DNA from: Luidia sarsii
Taxonomy: Eukaryota > Echinodermata > Asteroidea > Paxillosida > Luidiidae
Length of the DNA: 64,000 nucleotides
Assembly (NCBI GenBank): GCA_949987565.1
Contig: OX465105.1
Coordinates: forward strand, 3,004,496-3,068,495
Direction: 5' to 3'
The notes below the pieces were generated by a model. The model ran no database searches and was not told the origin of the DNA. It saw only the letters and a program-made list of their open reading frames with translations. The translations under genes were made by a program, and so were the position numbers. Shown here in pieces: positions 55,801-62,730 of this stretch (position 1 is its first letter; each line of letters begins with the position of its first letter).

Positions 55801-58492
55801 TGCCGTGCTCAGGTGACCAGTGCAATGCCGGCCCCCGCCGCTGTTACGGTCAGCAACGAGCCAAGCTACGCCAAGCCGCACCAAGTGAGCGCCCCGCCCC
55901 GCCCTGCCCTGCCCAACCAGGCCAGTACGGGCGTGCCGGCGGCCGCGCCGGCCCCCCCGGCCCCCAGCGGCACCCAGCTGGACTCCATGCTGGGCCACCT
56001 GGAGTCCGATGTCAGCCGCCAGGGGGTCAGCACGGTGGCCAAGGGTTTCTGTGCTGCCTGCCAGAAGCAGATCATTGGCCAGGTAGGCGGAGCCTTACCC
56101 CAAACCCTTTCCATATCATCTCCCTACATCCTTTTCATCTCCCAAAGCCTTCTGTTCATTTTCATTCCTAAAACCCTTTACCCTATCTCCCCCTAAAAAA
56201 AACTCCCCTTACCTGATTTTTTTCAACTTCAGTTCTCCCATACTTTGTTTATTGAAATGATACAAATTTGCATCCACTTTCTGCGATCCTCAAGCTGCTG
56301 TAGCCAGGTTTACAACAATCGGTTGTTTTGCATCTGAATAGAAATGGGGGGATGATCCATGGGTTAAATGCTTCTTACTTGTGCCCCCACCCCGGCAAAG
56401 ACTGGTTGACTACATGTATTTTGGAAGGCCGCCATCTAAGGGCTTGATAGCTCAGGTGGTAAGAGCGCTGGTACGCAAAACCAGAGGTCTCGGGTTCAGG
56501 GTCCTCTCTGTCTTCAGGTGATAAACGCTTCAGACGATAAATGCTTCAGACAAGACAATTCTGTCCAAGAGATGATCCCAGGTAACCGTGGTAACTAGTC
56601 TGCTGCTGGACAATTTGAAGCCAGCTTGAAAAGGTAGGAGGGGCGTCTTGGGTTCAATTCCTGGTCCAGTCGAATTTTCGGTGCCAATTTTTCAAATTGT
56701 TCACAAAATTCCCAGTCGGTTACCTTGATTGATTGCTTGTGTGTGTGTGCATCCTTTTGCAGATTGTGACGGCCTTGGGCCAGACATGGCACCCTGAGCA
56801 CTTTGTCTGCTCACACTGCCAGGTGGAGCTCGGTACGAAGAGCTTCTTTGAGAGAGACGGCCAGGCTTTCTGTGAGGCCGACTACCAGAACATCTTCTCC
56901 CCACGCTGCGCTTACTGCAACGGCCCCATATTGGATGTAAGAAGACCTTCCTCTCCATACTTCACAGTTTAATCTCGCTTGTTTTTTCAATACTTTTATT
57001 GGATCCAATCCTCAATACCCTCTGATTTCACCAAACTCATCGTAACTTACGATAAATCGCAAGACGATTAGCAACCTTGCCAAATTGTGTAGTTATCATT
57101 TGCCGCCTTCACGCAGAACTGCAAACGACGACAACCAGAAGCAACAGCAGCAGCAACCTCATATGCAATAAGAAGAAACAAAACCTTCTCTTACTCAAGT
57201 TTAAAACTCACTTTCCAACCCCTCCTCCTCCGCCTCCTCCTCATCCTCTTCCTCCTCTTCCTCCCATTTCTTCTCTTCCTCCTTCTCCTCTTCCTCCTTC
57301 TCCTTCTCTTCCTCCTTTTTTCTCCTCTTCCTCCTTCTCCTTCTCTTTCTCCTTCTCCTCTTCCTCCTTTTTCTCCTCTTCCTCCTTCTCCTTCTCCTTC
57401 TCCTTCTCCTTCTCCTTCTCCTTCTCATTCTTTTTCTCCTCTTCCTCCTTCTCCTTCTCCTTCTCCTTCTCCTCCTCTTCCTCCTCTTCCTCCCTCCTCC
57501 TCCTCCCTCCCGCAGAAATGTGTGACAGCCCTGGACAAGACCTGGCATCCCGAGCACTTCTTCTGCGCCCAGTGCGGGCAGCCCTTCGGCGACGGTGGCT
57601 TCCACGAGAAGAACAACAAGGTGTACTGCAAGGAGGACTACTTTGACATGTTTGCGCCTAAGTGCGGCGGCTGCCACCGTGCCATCATGGAGAATTACAT
57701 CACCGCCCTCAGTGTTCAGTGGCATCCCGAATGCTTTGTCTGCGGGGTGAGTGGCCATTTTGTTTTTTTAATTCGTTCACAGCTTAGACCTCACAGTGCC
57801 TGACCTACCACAGACATACCTAAACTGGTGGTGGGGGGGGGGGAGAAAAGTAGGGAAGGCTAAGGTTACCTTGGAGACGCAGAGTGAAAAAAAAAGACGG
57901 GAAAAATAGTTGGGGAAAAGCGTGGAATGAGGGTAGAGGGTGATTTTTGGTTTGTTTCGTTTTTTTATGAATGTCGCCCAACACAAGGCCTCAAAAAGCC
58001 ACTCAAGGTGAGGGCTAAAAGAAAGTACATGTAGTAAGGAGAAGAAGTAGGAACATTCTAGATCAGGAGGAAGAAAGATGAACGTTTATGTTTCGTTTGA
58101 ATTCAGACAAGTTATTAGAAAGGGGAATGTGCCAAAATCAGGAATTTTCGGGTCACTTTTTCAGGCACCAAAAACAGGGACTGATTTTGTTTTCTTCCCG
58201 TTTTCAATCGATCGTTTCTCTGTAGGAGTGTCGTATGCCTTTCAACGGCGGCAGTTTCTTTGACCACGACAGCATCCCGTACTGCGAGATACACTACCAC
58301 GCCGTGCGGGGATCGCTGTGCGCCGGCTGCAACAAGCCCATCACGGGCCGCTGCATCACCGCCATGCAGAAGAAGTTCCACCCCGAGCACTTCATCTGCG
58401 CCTTCTGCCTGAAGCAGCTGAACAAGGGGACCTTCAAGGAGCAGAATGACAAGCCTTACTGCCACACCTGCTTCGTCAAGCTCTTCAGCTAA
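28803..58492 (+). CDS. PXN: Paxillin (10 coding exons, complete)
   Basis: Focal-adhesion scaffold that binds FAK, vinculin and Crk-type adaptors. Exons: 28803-28815, 46636-46838, 47404-47821, 51910-52003, 53451-53589, 55813-56082, 56763-56936, 57516-57746, 58226-58492, with an optional 21-nt exon at 48330-48350. 602 aa without it. LD1 LDRLLADLE at 5-12, LD2 [11 protein letters not shown] at 193-203, LD4 [12 protein letters not shown] at 277-288, LD5 [10 protein letters not shown] at 344-353. Four LIM domains run from C369 to the end, with WHPEHF or WHPECF in each. YAKP occurs at 97 and 308, fitting the YxxP Crk SH2 site type. No LD3 equivalent is seen. Vertebrate paxillin is of similar size. 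The LIM half is highly conserved, the N-terminal half is proline-rich and diverged. Confidence 0.96.
29184..29323. mobile_element. Hairpin element, family C, with possible 7-bp target duplication
   Basis: Arms CCGAGTACGTTGGTCCCGAC and GTCGGGTCCAAGTTACTCGG, then AAGTCACCTTTTTT and AAAAAAGGGTGACTT. The 7-bp word TCTGTAG stands on both sides (29177-29183 and 29324-29330). The outer arm sequence matches 21294-21408, but the interior differs. Confidence 0.85.
29818..30000. mobile_element. 183-bp element with 46-bp inverted repeats and 9-bp target duplication
   Basis: Left arm CGCAGTGGCTGTTGTTACGG then CAGTCGTCCGTGTTGTTCCC; the right arm is its complement with one mismatch, ending CCACTGCG. The exact 9-bp word ATATTATAC flanks both sides (29809-29817, 30001-30009). 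Long arms plus a 9-bp duplication fit a Mutator-like (MULE) non-autonomous element. No ORF. Confidence 0.92.
30547..30794. mobile_element. Hairpin element, family B, most intact
   Basis: 248 bp with arms of about 105 bp: CTAAGTGGAAGGTTTGCGGT, GACACCATGTA, AGAGCCGGTAACTCAACGTT, TCGGGTAGTGTGTACTCTGC and their complements. The centre is GATGATAGTTGGAATCCAGC. Confidence 0.92.
31109..31240. mobile_element. Family B hairpin, one-armed remnant
   Basis: AGGTTTGTGGTGACACCATG, GAAAAGAACCGGAGGAACAC and AACGTTTCGAACAGTGTACC match the left arm of 49861-50085. The right arm is missing. Confidence 0.7.
31700..31860. repeat. GC-rich dispersed repeat, copy 2
   Basis: Matches 10696-10880 in blocks CGCGCGTTCTCGGC, ACCCTGGCGG, GATCCTGTTCCGAGTGCAG. 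The copies differ by small indels. Confidence 0.7.
32118..32232 (-). mobile_element. tRNA-derived SINE family 2
   Basis: On the minus strand GACCAGCTCAGTGGTCAAGA and GGGTTTGAATCC resemble A and B boxes. On the plus strand TGCTCAGTGCTTTGCCCGAT and GCTGAAAAAACA mark the body, shared with 62608-62730. Confidence 0.7.
34229..34600 (+). mobile_element. SINE family 1 head split by an ACATGTAC run, then family A remnant
   Basis: GGGCTGGATAGATGAGATGG and GAGGTCTCGGCTTCAAATC belong to one tRNA-like unit, but about 100 bp of ACATGTAC sequence sits between them where other copies have about 20 bp. At 34495-34590 a family A right arm (GGTCCGCTAGGATCAACACT) follows. Confidence 0.7.
35290..35930. mobile_element. 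Two SINE family 1 bodies
   Basis: 35290-35470 and 35745-35930 both carry AAATAGTCAACTNGTCTTTG, GGGGC and CAGTCAGAAGCA, then CAGATGCAAACAACCAATTG. The tRNA-like head is partly retained, inverted, only at 35290. Confidence 0.65.
36476..36856. mobile_element. Non-autonomous DNA element, family F, inverted copy
   Basis: Complement of 9119-9487: TTAAAGGCCCTATACATGTG at left, CCCAATGTTGTATTGGGCCT at right, with GAGTAATAAACTTTTTGTCG inside. Confidence 0.8.
37811..38105. mobile_element. Family A element with purine-rich interior
   Basis: TTGTTGCAAACTGCTTACTG at the left end, a hairpin core at 37876-37955, then the purine-rich interior TACAGAGTGAATAGGACGTA and AGTAGGGTAGGGGTTAGTGA shared with 5530-5700. 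The right terminus is missing. Confidence 0.75.
39149..39835. repeat. GAT/GGT microsatellite, about 690 bp
   Basis: Trinucleotide array of GATGGT and GATGAT with occasional GACAGT. Higher-order blocks such as GATGTTGGTGATGACAGTGG recur at about 39290 and 39340. Three long frames (Asp-Gly, Met-Val and Ser-Pro) are open only because of the triplet repeat. Confidence 0.97.
41164..41556. mobile_element. Inverted-repeat element ending CCGCATTTCCACTGGACT
   Basis: About 393 bp. GCCGCATTTCCACTGGACTA at left, TAAGTCCAGTGGAAATGCGG at right. The terminal word occurs again inside at 41363 (GTGCATTTCCACTGGACTAA). Architecture like 43723-44176 and 49102-49575. Confidence 0.88.
42120..42370. repeat. ACATGTAC-rich block
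   Basis: 250 bp almost wholly of ACATGT, GTACAC and GTACAGGTGT words, extensively self-complementary. Confidence 0.9.
43074..43240. mobile_element. Family A hairpin
   Basis: TTGGCAAACTGCTCACTAAC at left; AAAAGTTAGAGGGCCTGATA pairs with TGTCAGGCCCTCTAACCTTT. Several arm mismatches. Confidence 0.8.
43723..44176. mobile_element. 454-bp element with perfect 22-bp inverted ends
   Basis: Ends ACAATCAGCGTGTTTCTACT then GA, and the exact complement at right. The word GTTTCTACT recurs inside at about 43811, 43979 and 44091. GC-rich relative to its surroundings. It contains an 18-bp palindromic GTCGGTGATCCGGATCACCG near 43796. No ORF with recognisable similarity. Confidence 0.92.
44441..44818. repeat. 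189-bp recent tandem duplication
   Basis: Copy 1 44441-44629 and copy 2 44630-44818, both starting TGTAGCCGGT and sharing GTGGCTTTTAATGGGGCCTC, GTACGTTGGTGCATGGCACA and TGATAGAACTTTTTT. They differ mainly in the length of their ACATGTAC runs. Confidence 0.93.
45311..45520. mobile_element. 210-bp element with 26-bp inverted ends
   Basis: GAAGTACACACTGGACGCTA then TTTTAG at left, CTAAAATGGCGTCCAGTGCG then TACTTC at right, two mismatches. The CACTGGACG core is reminiscent of the termini at 41164 and 49102. Confidence 0.88.
46636..46838 (+). CDS. PXN: PXN exon 2
   Basis: [20 protein letters not shown] then proline-rich sequence with [15 protein letters not shown]1 is completed here. YSEIP resembles the vertebrate TYQEI tyrosine segment. 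Acceptor CTTGTAG at 46634-46635; donor CAG|GTAATC at 46838. Confidence 0.94.
46839..47403. other. PXN intron 2
   Basis: 565 bp without recognisable repeats. One short ACAGT-rich patch near 47380. Confidence 0.6.
47404..47821 (+). CDS. PXN: PXN exon 3 with LD2
   Basis: 139 codons plus one base, very GC-rich, dominated by P, A and Q. It includes LYEEQ at 76-80, [11 protein letters not shown] at 94-104, and LD2 [16 protein letters not shown] at 193-208. Acceptor ATTTAG at 47402-47403; donor AACG|GTGAGT at 47821. The Ala-Pro run is typical of rapidly changing linker sequence. Confidence 0.95.
48330..48350 (+). CDS. PXN: Candidate PXN 21-nt microexon
   Basis: AGCGCGCTCGTCAAACCTCA then G, bounded by CTCAAAG and GTATGT. 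In phase it would insert ERARQTS between LD2 and the next proline-rich exon. Length is a multiple of three, so both included and skipped forms stay in frame. No strong pyrimidine tract directly before it. Confidence 0.35.
48665..48987. mobile_element. Foldback element, family G, with 120-bp arms
   Basis: Left GAAGGGAGGGATTAGGGAGG through CAATAGACTGATTGCATGAC and CACTGTTTACGTGCCATAAC; the right arm is the complement, ending CCCTAATCCCTCCCTTC. The outer 50 bp are perfect. The related copy at 24939-25140 lacks the GGGATTAGGG part. Confidence 0.93.
49102..49575. mobile_element. 474-bp inverted-repeat element ending GTCCGCACTGGACTTA
   Basis: CTTAAGCCGCGTCCGCACTG at left, CAATGCGGACACGGCTTTAG at right. 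Internal copies of the terminal word stand at about 49170, 49290 and 49485 (AAGTCCAGTGCGGAC, AAGTCCAATCCGGAC, AAGTCCAAGTGCGGAC). GGTAAA/TTTACC words alternate between them. Confidence 0.9.
49861..50085. mobile_element. Hairpin element, family B
   Basis: GGAGTAGGTTTGCGGTGACA at left, TGTCACGGCAAACCTACTCC at right. CAACTTGTGCCAA stands on both sides (49811 and 50090), a possible larger direct repeat. Confidence 0.85.
51132..51857. mobile_element. Two family A hairpins flanking a SINE family 2 pair
   Basis: 51132-51255 and 51719-51857 are family A (the second has GTTAGAGGGCCTGACGTTTC and GAAACGTCAGACCCTCTAAC). Between them 51432-51640 carries two B-box-like words, GGGTTCAAATCCCAC and GGGTTCGAATCCCGC, inside an inverted CCTGCTGAAACA/TGTTTCAGCAGG frame. 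Confidence 0.75.
51910..52003 (+). CDS. PXN: PXN exon 4, proline-rich linker
   Basis: [20 protein letters not shown] then [10 protein letters not shown]. Acceptor TCAACAG at 51908-51909; donor CAGG|GTAGGT at 52003. Contains PxxP segments, some followed by KPRR. Identified by phase compatibility with exons 3 and 5 and its clear coding composition. Confidence 0.8.
52055..52390. mobile_element. SINE family 1 body with internal insertion
   Basis: AATAGTCACCTAGTCTTTGC and GGGGCGCCAGTCAGAAGCAA are followed, about 190 bp later, by TGCCATATATCTTCAGGGAT and TTGTTGTAAACCTGGCTA. In other copies these parts are adjacent. Confidence 0.65.
53112..53348. mobile_element. Family A fragments
   Basis: GGTCCTGCTAGGATCGAAAC at 53120, then a left-arm copy CTGTTGCAAACTTCTCACTG to CTAGCAGGACCTTTCTCAAT at 53218-53314 and a GAGCAGTTAGCAACAG end. 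Confidence 0.7.
53451..53589 (+). CDS. PXN: PXN exon 5 with LD4
   Basis: [20 protein letters not shown] then [44 protein letters not shown] is almost identical to vertebrate paxillin LD4, the FAK-binding motif. Acceptor CTGTGCAG at 53449-53450; donor CAG|GTTTGT at 53589. Confidence 0.96.
53740..53880. mobile_element. Family A hairpin, short
   Basis: AAAATGTTGCAAACTGCTTA, then GATGTTTCAATCCTAGCAGG and CAGAAAGGTCCTGCTACAAT. Confidence 0.75.
53935..54252. repeat. Tandem array of a 30-bp self-complementary unit
   Basis: Ten to eleven copies of GTCCAAGTTAGTCTAACCTT then GGACATGTTA. The part GTCCAAGTTAG-T-CTAACCTTGGAC is nearly its own complement, so every unit can form a small hairpin. Spacing is 30 bp for the first copies, then varies by insertion of ACTGTATG or ATTATG words. 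Confidence 0.95.
54253..55409. other. PXN intron 5, mostly unique sequence
   Basis: A poly-T run at 54665-54685 and short GA or GT patches. A worn SINE head is possible at 55360-55400 (GGTCTAGGGTTCAAGCCCCA). Confidence 0.5.
55410..55769. mobile_element. Family A element interrupted by a family D element
   Basis: Left AAAAGATAGAGGGCCTG, right CTGACGTTTTGATCCTAAGC and on to CAGTTTGCAACAGTTTTTGG. The 55430-55599 insert splits the conserved GGGCCTGACGTTT block. Confidence 0.9.
55430..55599. mobile_element. 170-bp family D element, nested insertion
   Basis: Starts CAGCCGATTTCAAGAAAAGT and ends AAAGTTTCGTGAAATCGGCT then G; the terminal 12 bp are exact complements. CTG stands on both sides, consistent with a 3-bp target duplication. 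The interior is full of GTTGCGTAAGTTACGCAAC-type palindromes. Confidence 0.9.
55813..56082 (+). CDS. PXN: PXN exon 6 with LD5 and start of LIM1
   Basis: 90 codons, phase 0. PSYAKPHQ at 306-313, [20 protein letters not shown], then [18 protein letters not shown], in which C369 and C372 are the first zinc ligands of LIM1. Acceptor GCTCAG at 55811-55812; donor CAG|GTAGGC at 56082. Confidence 0.95.
56270..56690 (+). mobile_element. SINE family 1, body plus tRNA-like head
   Basis: Body CTGCTGTAGCCAGGTTTACA, CACCCCGGCAAAGACTGGTT, then head GGGCTTGATAGCTCAGGTGG, AGAGCGCTGGTACGCAAAAC, CAGAGGTCTCGGGTTCAGGG. The head tail is interrupted by about 130 bp of other sequence before GGTTCAATTCCTGGTCCAGT. 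Confidence 0.75.
56763..56936 (+). CDS. PXN: PXN exon 7, LIM1
   Basis: 58 codons, phase 0 at both ends. [20 protein letters not shown], with H392, C395 and C398 as further LIM1 ligands; ends [13 protein letters not shown], which opens LIM2. Acceptor TTTTGCAG at 56761-56762; donor GAT|GTAAGA at 56936. Confidence 0.97.
57210..57510. repeat. 300-bp CT-rich tract before the LIM2 exon
   Basis: Nearly pure pyrimidine on the plus strand (CTTCTCCTTCTC, TCCTCCTCTTCC), running into the acceptor of the next PXN exon at 57514-57515. It is a microsatellite used as an exceptionally long polypyrimidine tract. Confidence 0.95.
57516..57746 (+). CDS. PXN: PXN exon 8, LIM2 and start of LIM3
   Basis: [20 protein letters not shown] and [20 protein letters not shown], then [19 protein letters not shown]. 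Close to identical with vertebrate paxillin through the zinc ligands. Acceptor CCCGCAG at 57514-57515; donor GGG|GTGAGT at 57746. Confidence 0.97.
58226..58492 (+). CDS. PXN: PXN exon 9 (terminal), LIM3 end and LIM4
   Basis: [20 protein letters not shown] through [40 protein letters not shown] and [20 protein letters not shown], stop TAA at 58490. The end matches vertebrate FLKLFC. Acceptor TCTGTAG at 58224-58225. Confidence 0.98.
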   Translation, partial: ECRMPFNGGSFFDHDSIPYCEIHYHAVRGSLCAGCNKPITGRCITAMQKKFHPEHFICAFCLKQLNKGTFKEQNDKPYCHTCFVKLFS

Positions 58493-59100
58493 AGACGGAT
58501 CCCTGTGGCTAGACCATTACCACCACCACCACAATTACCAGCCTCCTTGCTTCATGAAGCTCTTCAGCTAGATGGATCCCTGTGGCTAGACCATTACCAC
58601 CATCACCACCACAACTACCAACCTCCTTGCTTCTTGAAGCTCTTCAGCTAAAGACGGATCCCTGTGGCTAGACCATTACCACAGCCACCACCACAACTAC
58701 CAACCTCCTTGCTTCATGAAGCTCTTCAGCTAAAGACGGATCCCTGTGGCTAGACCATTACCACAGCCACCACCACAACTACCAACCTCCTTGCTTCATG
58801 AAGCTCTTCAGCTAAAGACGGATCCCTGTGGCTAGACCATTACCACCACCACCACAACAACTACCAACCTCCTTGCTTCTTGAAGCTCTTCGGCTAAAGA
58901 CGGATCCCTGTGGCTAGACCATTACCACCATCACCACCACAACTACCAACCTCCTTGCTTCATGAAGCTCTTCAGCTAAAAACAGATCCCTGTGGCTAGA
59001 CCATTACCACAGCCACCACCACAACTACCAACCTCCCAATACCACCGTCGCCATGTCTCTTCAAGCTTCGTCAAGCTCTCTAGCTAAGACCATCCGCCTT
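58469..59100 (+). repeat. PXN 3' UTR array of 79-82-bp units containing copies of the last codons
   Basis: The final coding bases TGCTTCGTCAAGCTCTTCAG then CTAA recur as TGCTTCATGAAGCTCTTCAG then CTAA or CTAG at 58548, 58628, 58710, 58792, 58874 and 58956. Each is followed by ACGGATCCCTGTGGCTAGAC, CATTACCAC and CCACCACAACTACCA. Each copy keeps C-F-x-K-L-F-S and a stop, although downstream of the real stop. A decayed copy lies at about 59060. Confidence 0.95.
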
Positions 59101-59239
59101 GGCTAGCCCATCACAACCATCAACCCCCAACCACCATCAGCAGCATGTCTTGTCAAGCCTTCATCAGGCTCTGAAACTCCAAGCCGTTGCGCTCTATGTA
59201 CATGTAACAACCTACATGTACCCCCCCAAAAAATAAAAT

Positions 59240-59640
59240 CATCATCACCACTGCCAATGCCATAACCATGTCTTATCAAGCTCAGCTTTTTCAAACTCTT
59301 CTGCTGAAATCACCACGGTAACCACCAACACCGCCACCACCATCTTCAACACCTTCACCACAAGTACTACCACCACCACCACCACCCTCACCACTGTCAC
59401 CATGACGATACCTCACTCTTTACTAGTGTCACCCTTATGCACCCTTTCACACACACCCAATATTGTTGGGTTTTTTTTCATTCTGGGGTTGCGCTGGACC
59501 AGTCCGGGCGTAATTTCGCAGAATCCATTCCGGAAGATTTCATGGAGTCTGTTACAAAACTCTTCATGGAAGGTTAAAAAAAAATTAAAATATACAACAT
59601 TTTTATGACCTGAAGTGAATAAACATTGCCAGACCCGTGA
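59240..59640 (+). terminator. PXN 3' UTR tail with candidate poly(A) signals
   Basis: An ACC/CCA-rich stretch ends near 59400. AATAAA occurs at 59618-59623, 1126 bp after the stop; others lie at about 59231, 59990 and 60065. The true 3' end is undetermined and could be further right. Confidence 0.45.
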
Positions 59641-60770
59641 ACGATTTCATCAAACTTATCTTAACTTAAAGACCAGTAGTAAAGATGATGAGCGATGCAC
59701 AGAAAGCATACCGCATACATCCCGGTTGCCATGAGTTACCCGTCATAAGTGGAGTGATGATGGGTCGTAAGTCTTTGTGAAATCCTCCCCTGTTGTGGGT
59801 TCAAACTGTGCCCCTTCTAAAGAAGGAAGCAGTCCCACCACACTTTTAATGGTTTTAATTTTGCCAAGAATCATCGATCCAAATAACGATCGGAAAACCT
59901 TGCATTTCTGCAACAAAGTCTCGGTCATTTTTATGAAGTTATCTTCATCTGTCTGTACAATAGGTACTACACTCATTGAATGTGTTCAGTAATAAACTGT
60001 TTTACTAAAACCCAGAATGGCAGACATTTTAATAATCTATATATTCTGTGCAATTACTTTTGAAAATAAAACGGAAGCACATGTGTTGTTAACGTGATAA
60101 AGAAATTAGACAGAGTTACTCTTCCATATCAATCTTCCTTACTATACAACAGCCCATTGTGGTCTTATGATGGCAATGTTTTACTTTCATTGTCCAAACT
60201 TGTAGAAACCATTCATGAATGATTTCTCGTGTAAAAAGGCTGATTTTCTTGTTCCGTTTTTCCGTTCGTGTTTGAATTTTGTGCAACATAGCTTCAAGAA
60301 TTGTCTAACTCTAAAATAACTACTCACCCCTTTTTGCTACTAACAAATTCTCTCTATGTACAGGCACTTTCGCCCTTTGACTGAAAAAAAAAACCCTCTA
60401 TCAGGCGCTTGTGTTTTTTTTTTCATTGTAAAAGCATTTTAATTATAACACCGCTGTAGCCCGTTGCCAACTATTTTTGTATAACTGTGTAATATAATGT
60501 ATTTAAGTTTGGGTTAACCACAATCGGAAGTGCCTTTCACACATTTGGAGTAAATGTTCACTGCCCTTTTCAATCCCTCAACATGCTCAGACTCTGAGAG
60601 AGAAAAAGAGGGGGAAAAAAAACGGGGCAAAATGAACGATACTTGTCACGGTCGTATTGATTAGAAACGTTAGATTTTCTCTCTTTCTTCGCACTCGAAT
60701 GCTAAAAAAATTACACACAAAGTGTACACGTGTAGGAGGAAAAGGGAGCGTGTATCGGGTTAATTAATTG
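59641..60770. other. Long 3' UTR or intergenic sequence
   Basis: AT-rich, no recognisable coding sequence or repeat. Confidence 0.4.
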
Positions 60771-60777
60771 GCAAAGA

Positions 60778-60912
60778 AAACTTTGACTGGACCGGGACTT
60801 GAACCCGACACCTCTGGACTAAACGTACCAGTGCTCTTCCATCTGAGCTATCCAGCCCTTAGATGGCGGCCTCCCAAATAGTCAACAAGTCTTTGCCGGG
60901 GTAGGGGCGCCG
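60778..60912 (-). mobile_element. SINE family 1, inverted copy
   Basis: Minus-strand tRNA-like head: GGCTGGATAGCTCAGATGGA and GTGTCGGGTTCAAGTCCCGG; the body GGCGGCCTCCCAAATAGTCA and TCTTTGCCGGGG follows on the plus strand. One of the most complete heads in the window. Confidence 0.8.
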
Positions 60913-62607
60913 GGGTTTAATAATTTGCCGACTTTGTAGTTGCCTATAAGTGATGATAGGTTGTAAATTTGCTTGTTTGCTTGTCACTTGCTTCTCATTT
61001 ATATACATTTACGTACATGTATGTAGCATTGTAACATTCATCCTCTTTTTCCCCCAAGCTTTGCCTAAAAATGTTCATGTAATTTGAGTGGATAATCTGT
61101 TCTCTTTTTAGTCACAATGTCACACACTTTGAATTGATTTTTGTTTTCATATGAAGTTGACTAATTTTACAGATAATTAATCTTATATGGGGCAGAATGT
61201 ATCGCTGTTCTGTTTTCCGATAACTTGGGCAACGACCATATTGTGTACATTCATATATTTTTGTGTGTGTGTGTGTGGGGGGGGGGTTCAATTTGTCTGT
61301 CTTTCCCTCATTTGATGGGCCGCAAAGGTTAGGTGGATCTCATTCGTAGCTTTGTAAACCTTGCTAATAATGTCCCCCAAGTCATGATCCAGTTTCCAAA
61401 ACACGGCTTCGTCTTCAGCCCCAGTTTTGTCTCGGTCATCCAAAAGCTGAAAACACGGGTTGGAGGTGCTTTGGTGAAGTTGAAGCTTTTGGGGTCATTT
61501 TTTCCCCTTTTTTTCAAAGCAAAGCATAGATTTCCCATGCCATGTACTTTCAAAAGATTGATGAAATGGAGACAAAGCTGGAGCCTAAGACTAAGCTGGG
61601 TCATGGAAAACTCCCCCAACCAAACATTCGACAGAATGTTCACCGTAAAACAAAGTCAAATCAGTGTCAAGCGTACAGAAATGATTTTTATGAATTTCAT
61701 TTTTATATATACAAATGAGGTGTATCAAAGATAATCCATAACATACTCTTTTTAATCACAAGCCATGAAATTATTATAAAAACAAAAAAGGATTCTCAAT
61801 TAATTATATTCTCTGGAGATTTTTTAAAGTAATCTTGTCCTGATGATGATTTTTTTTTAAAATGACGAGAAAGTGATGTCCATTAACTGCATGCGAAATT
61901 CTGAATTTCTCAAAGTCAACCTTTCATGTACAATTGTAAATTTTGAGCAAAACAAAATGGCCAAATGCAATTTAAAAAGCAGCAAGCTGTCACTAAAATC
62001 AGTCTTTTGTTTGTCTTTTTGTTCGGGAACCTGTTTTTAGTATTGGATGTAAGTTCAGTTGGTTCCCTGCTGTCAGCACGTGTACAAGCACTTTGCACTC
62101 TACACTGGTACCCTGAATGGGTGCAGCACATAAACAGAACTAAACTCCTCAGGCACTAGCATTGCACTATAAATCACTTGATACTGTGGAGCATTTCATG
62201 ATCAAAACAGACAAACATTTTGTCAAGATGTTCTTCCAAGGTCTGGAAGGAAAACATGACTCTTTGGAGTTTTGTTATGCTTAGGAGAGGGAGTTGTCGG
62301 TAAATTGTTTTTTTACGTTATTGTGGCAAATAAATGTTGCCATCAACTAATTTGCCTGTAGTACTATATAACTATCTTGCATCAAGTAATCCTAGAATTA
62401 CTGTAACACTTTCAAAGTTATCCTGAATAAATTAAACATTTTGAGAAAAAGGAAAAGTCTTGTTAGTGGGTCTGTTTTACCCTGAACATTTGTCTTCAAC
62501 AAGACTCTCTAAACTAAACTGCTATAAACTGGATGGACACGCCTTTTTCTTCTACATGTATTGCTTTCTAAATAACACTTCAAGAAGGGTTCTTCCTACG
62601 TGCAATT
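60913..62607. other. AT-rich sequence without recognised genes
   Basis: Short GT run at 61260-61285. A 133-codon plus-strand frame at 61333-61734 has no family features. AATAAA words at about 62330 and 62424. Confidence 0.45.
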
Positions 62608-62730
62608 GAATCAGTGCTTTGCCTGATTGCCTGCTGAAAGTAATCAGGCAGCTCAGGTGGGATTCGAACCTGTGACTCCTGCTTTCAAGTGCAGATGTCT
62701 TACCCACTTGACCACTGAGCTGGTCAAGTA
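62608..62730 (-). mobile_element. tRNA-derived SINE family 2, best head
   Basis: Minus strand: GACCAGCTCAGTGGTCAAGT, GGGTAAGACATCTGCACTTG, AAAGCAGGAGTCACAGGTTC then GAATCCCAC, tRNA-like A and B boxes at normal spacing. The body TGCTTTGCCTGATTGCCTGC then TGAAAGTAATCAGGCAG forms a stem. Confidence 0.75.

Noticed and set aside
57201..57758. Minus-strand 185-codon Arg/Glu-rich frame
   Set aside because: Antisense of the CT-rich tract and the LIM2 exon; composition artefact.
28803..58492. A previously unknown defence or secretion-type gene cluster
   Set aside because: All confidently recognised coding sequence belongs to PI4KA, NIF3L1 and PXN, apart from one retrotransposon relic. The novelty in this window is in repeats and gene structure.
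61333..61734. 133-codon plus frame and its 104-codon antisense partner
   Set aside because: No recognisable domain, no splice context, and both strands are equally open.
62608..62730. Functional tRNA gene
   Set aside because: A and B boxes are present, but acceptor-stem pairing is not evident and the unit recurs with a SINE body elsewhere. Same for the family 1 heads at 10011, 22764, 56428 and 60778.
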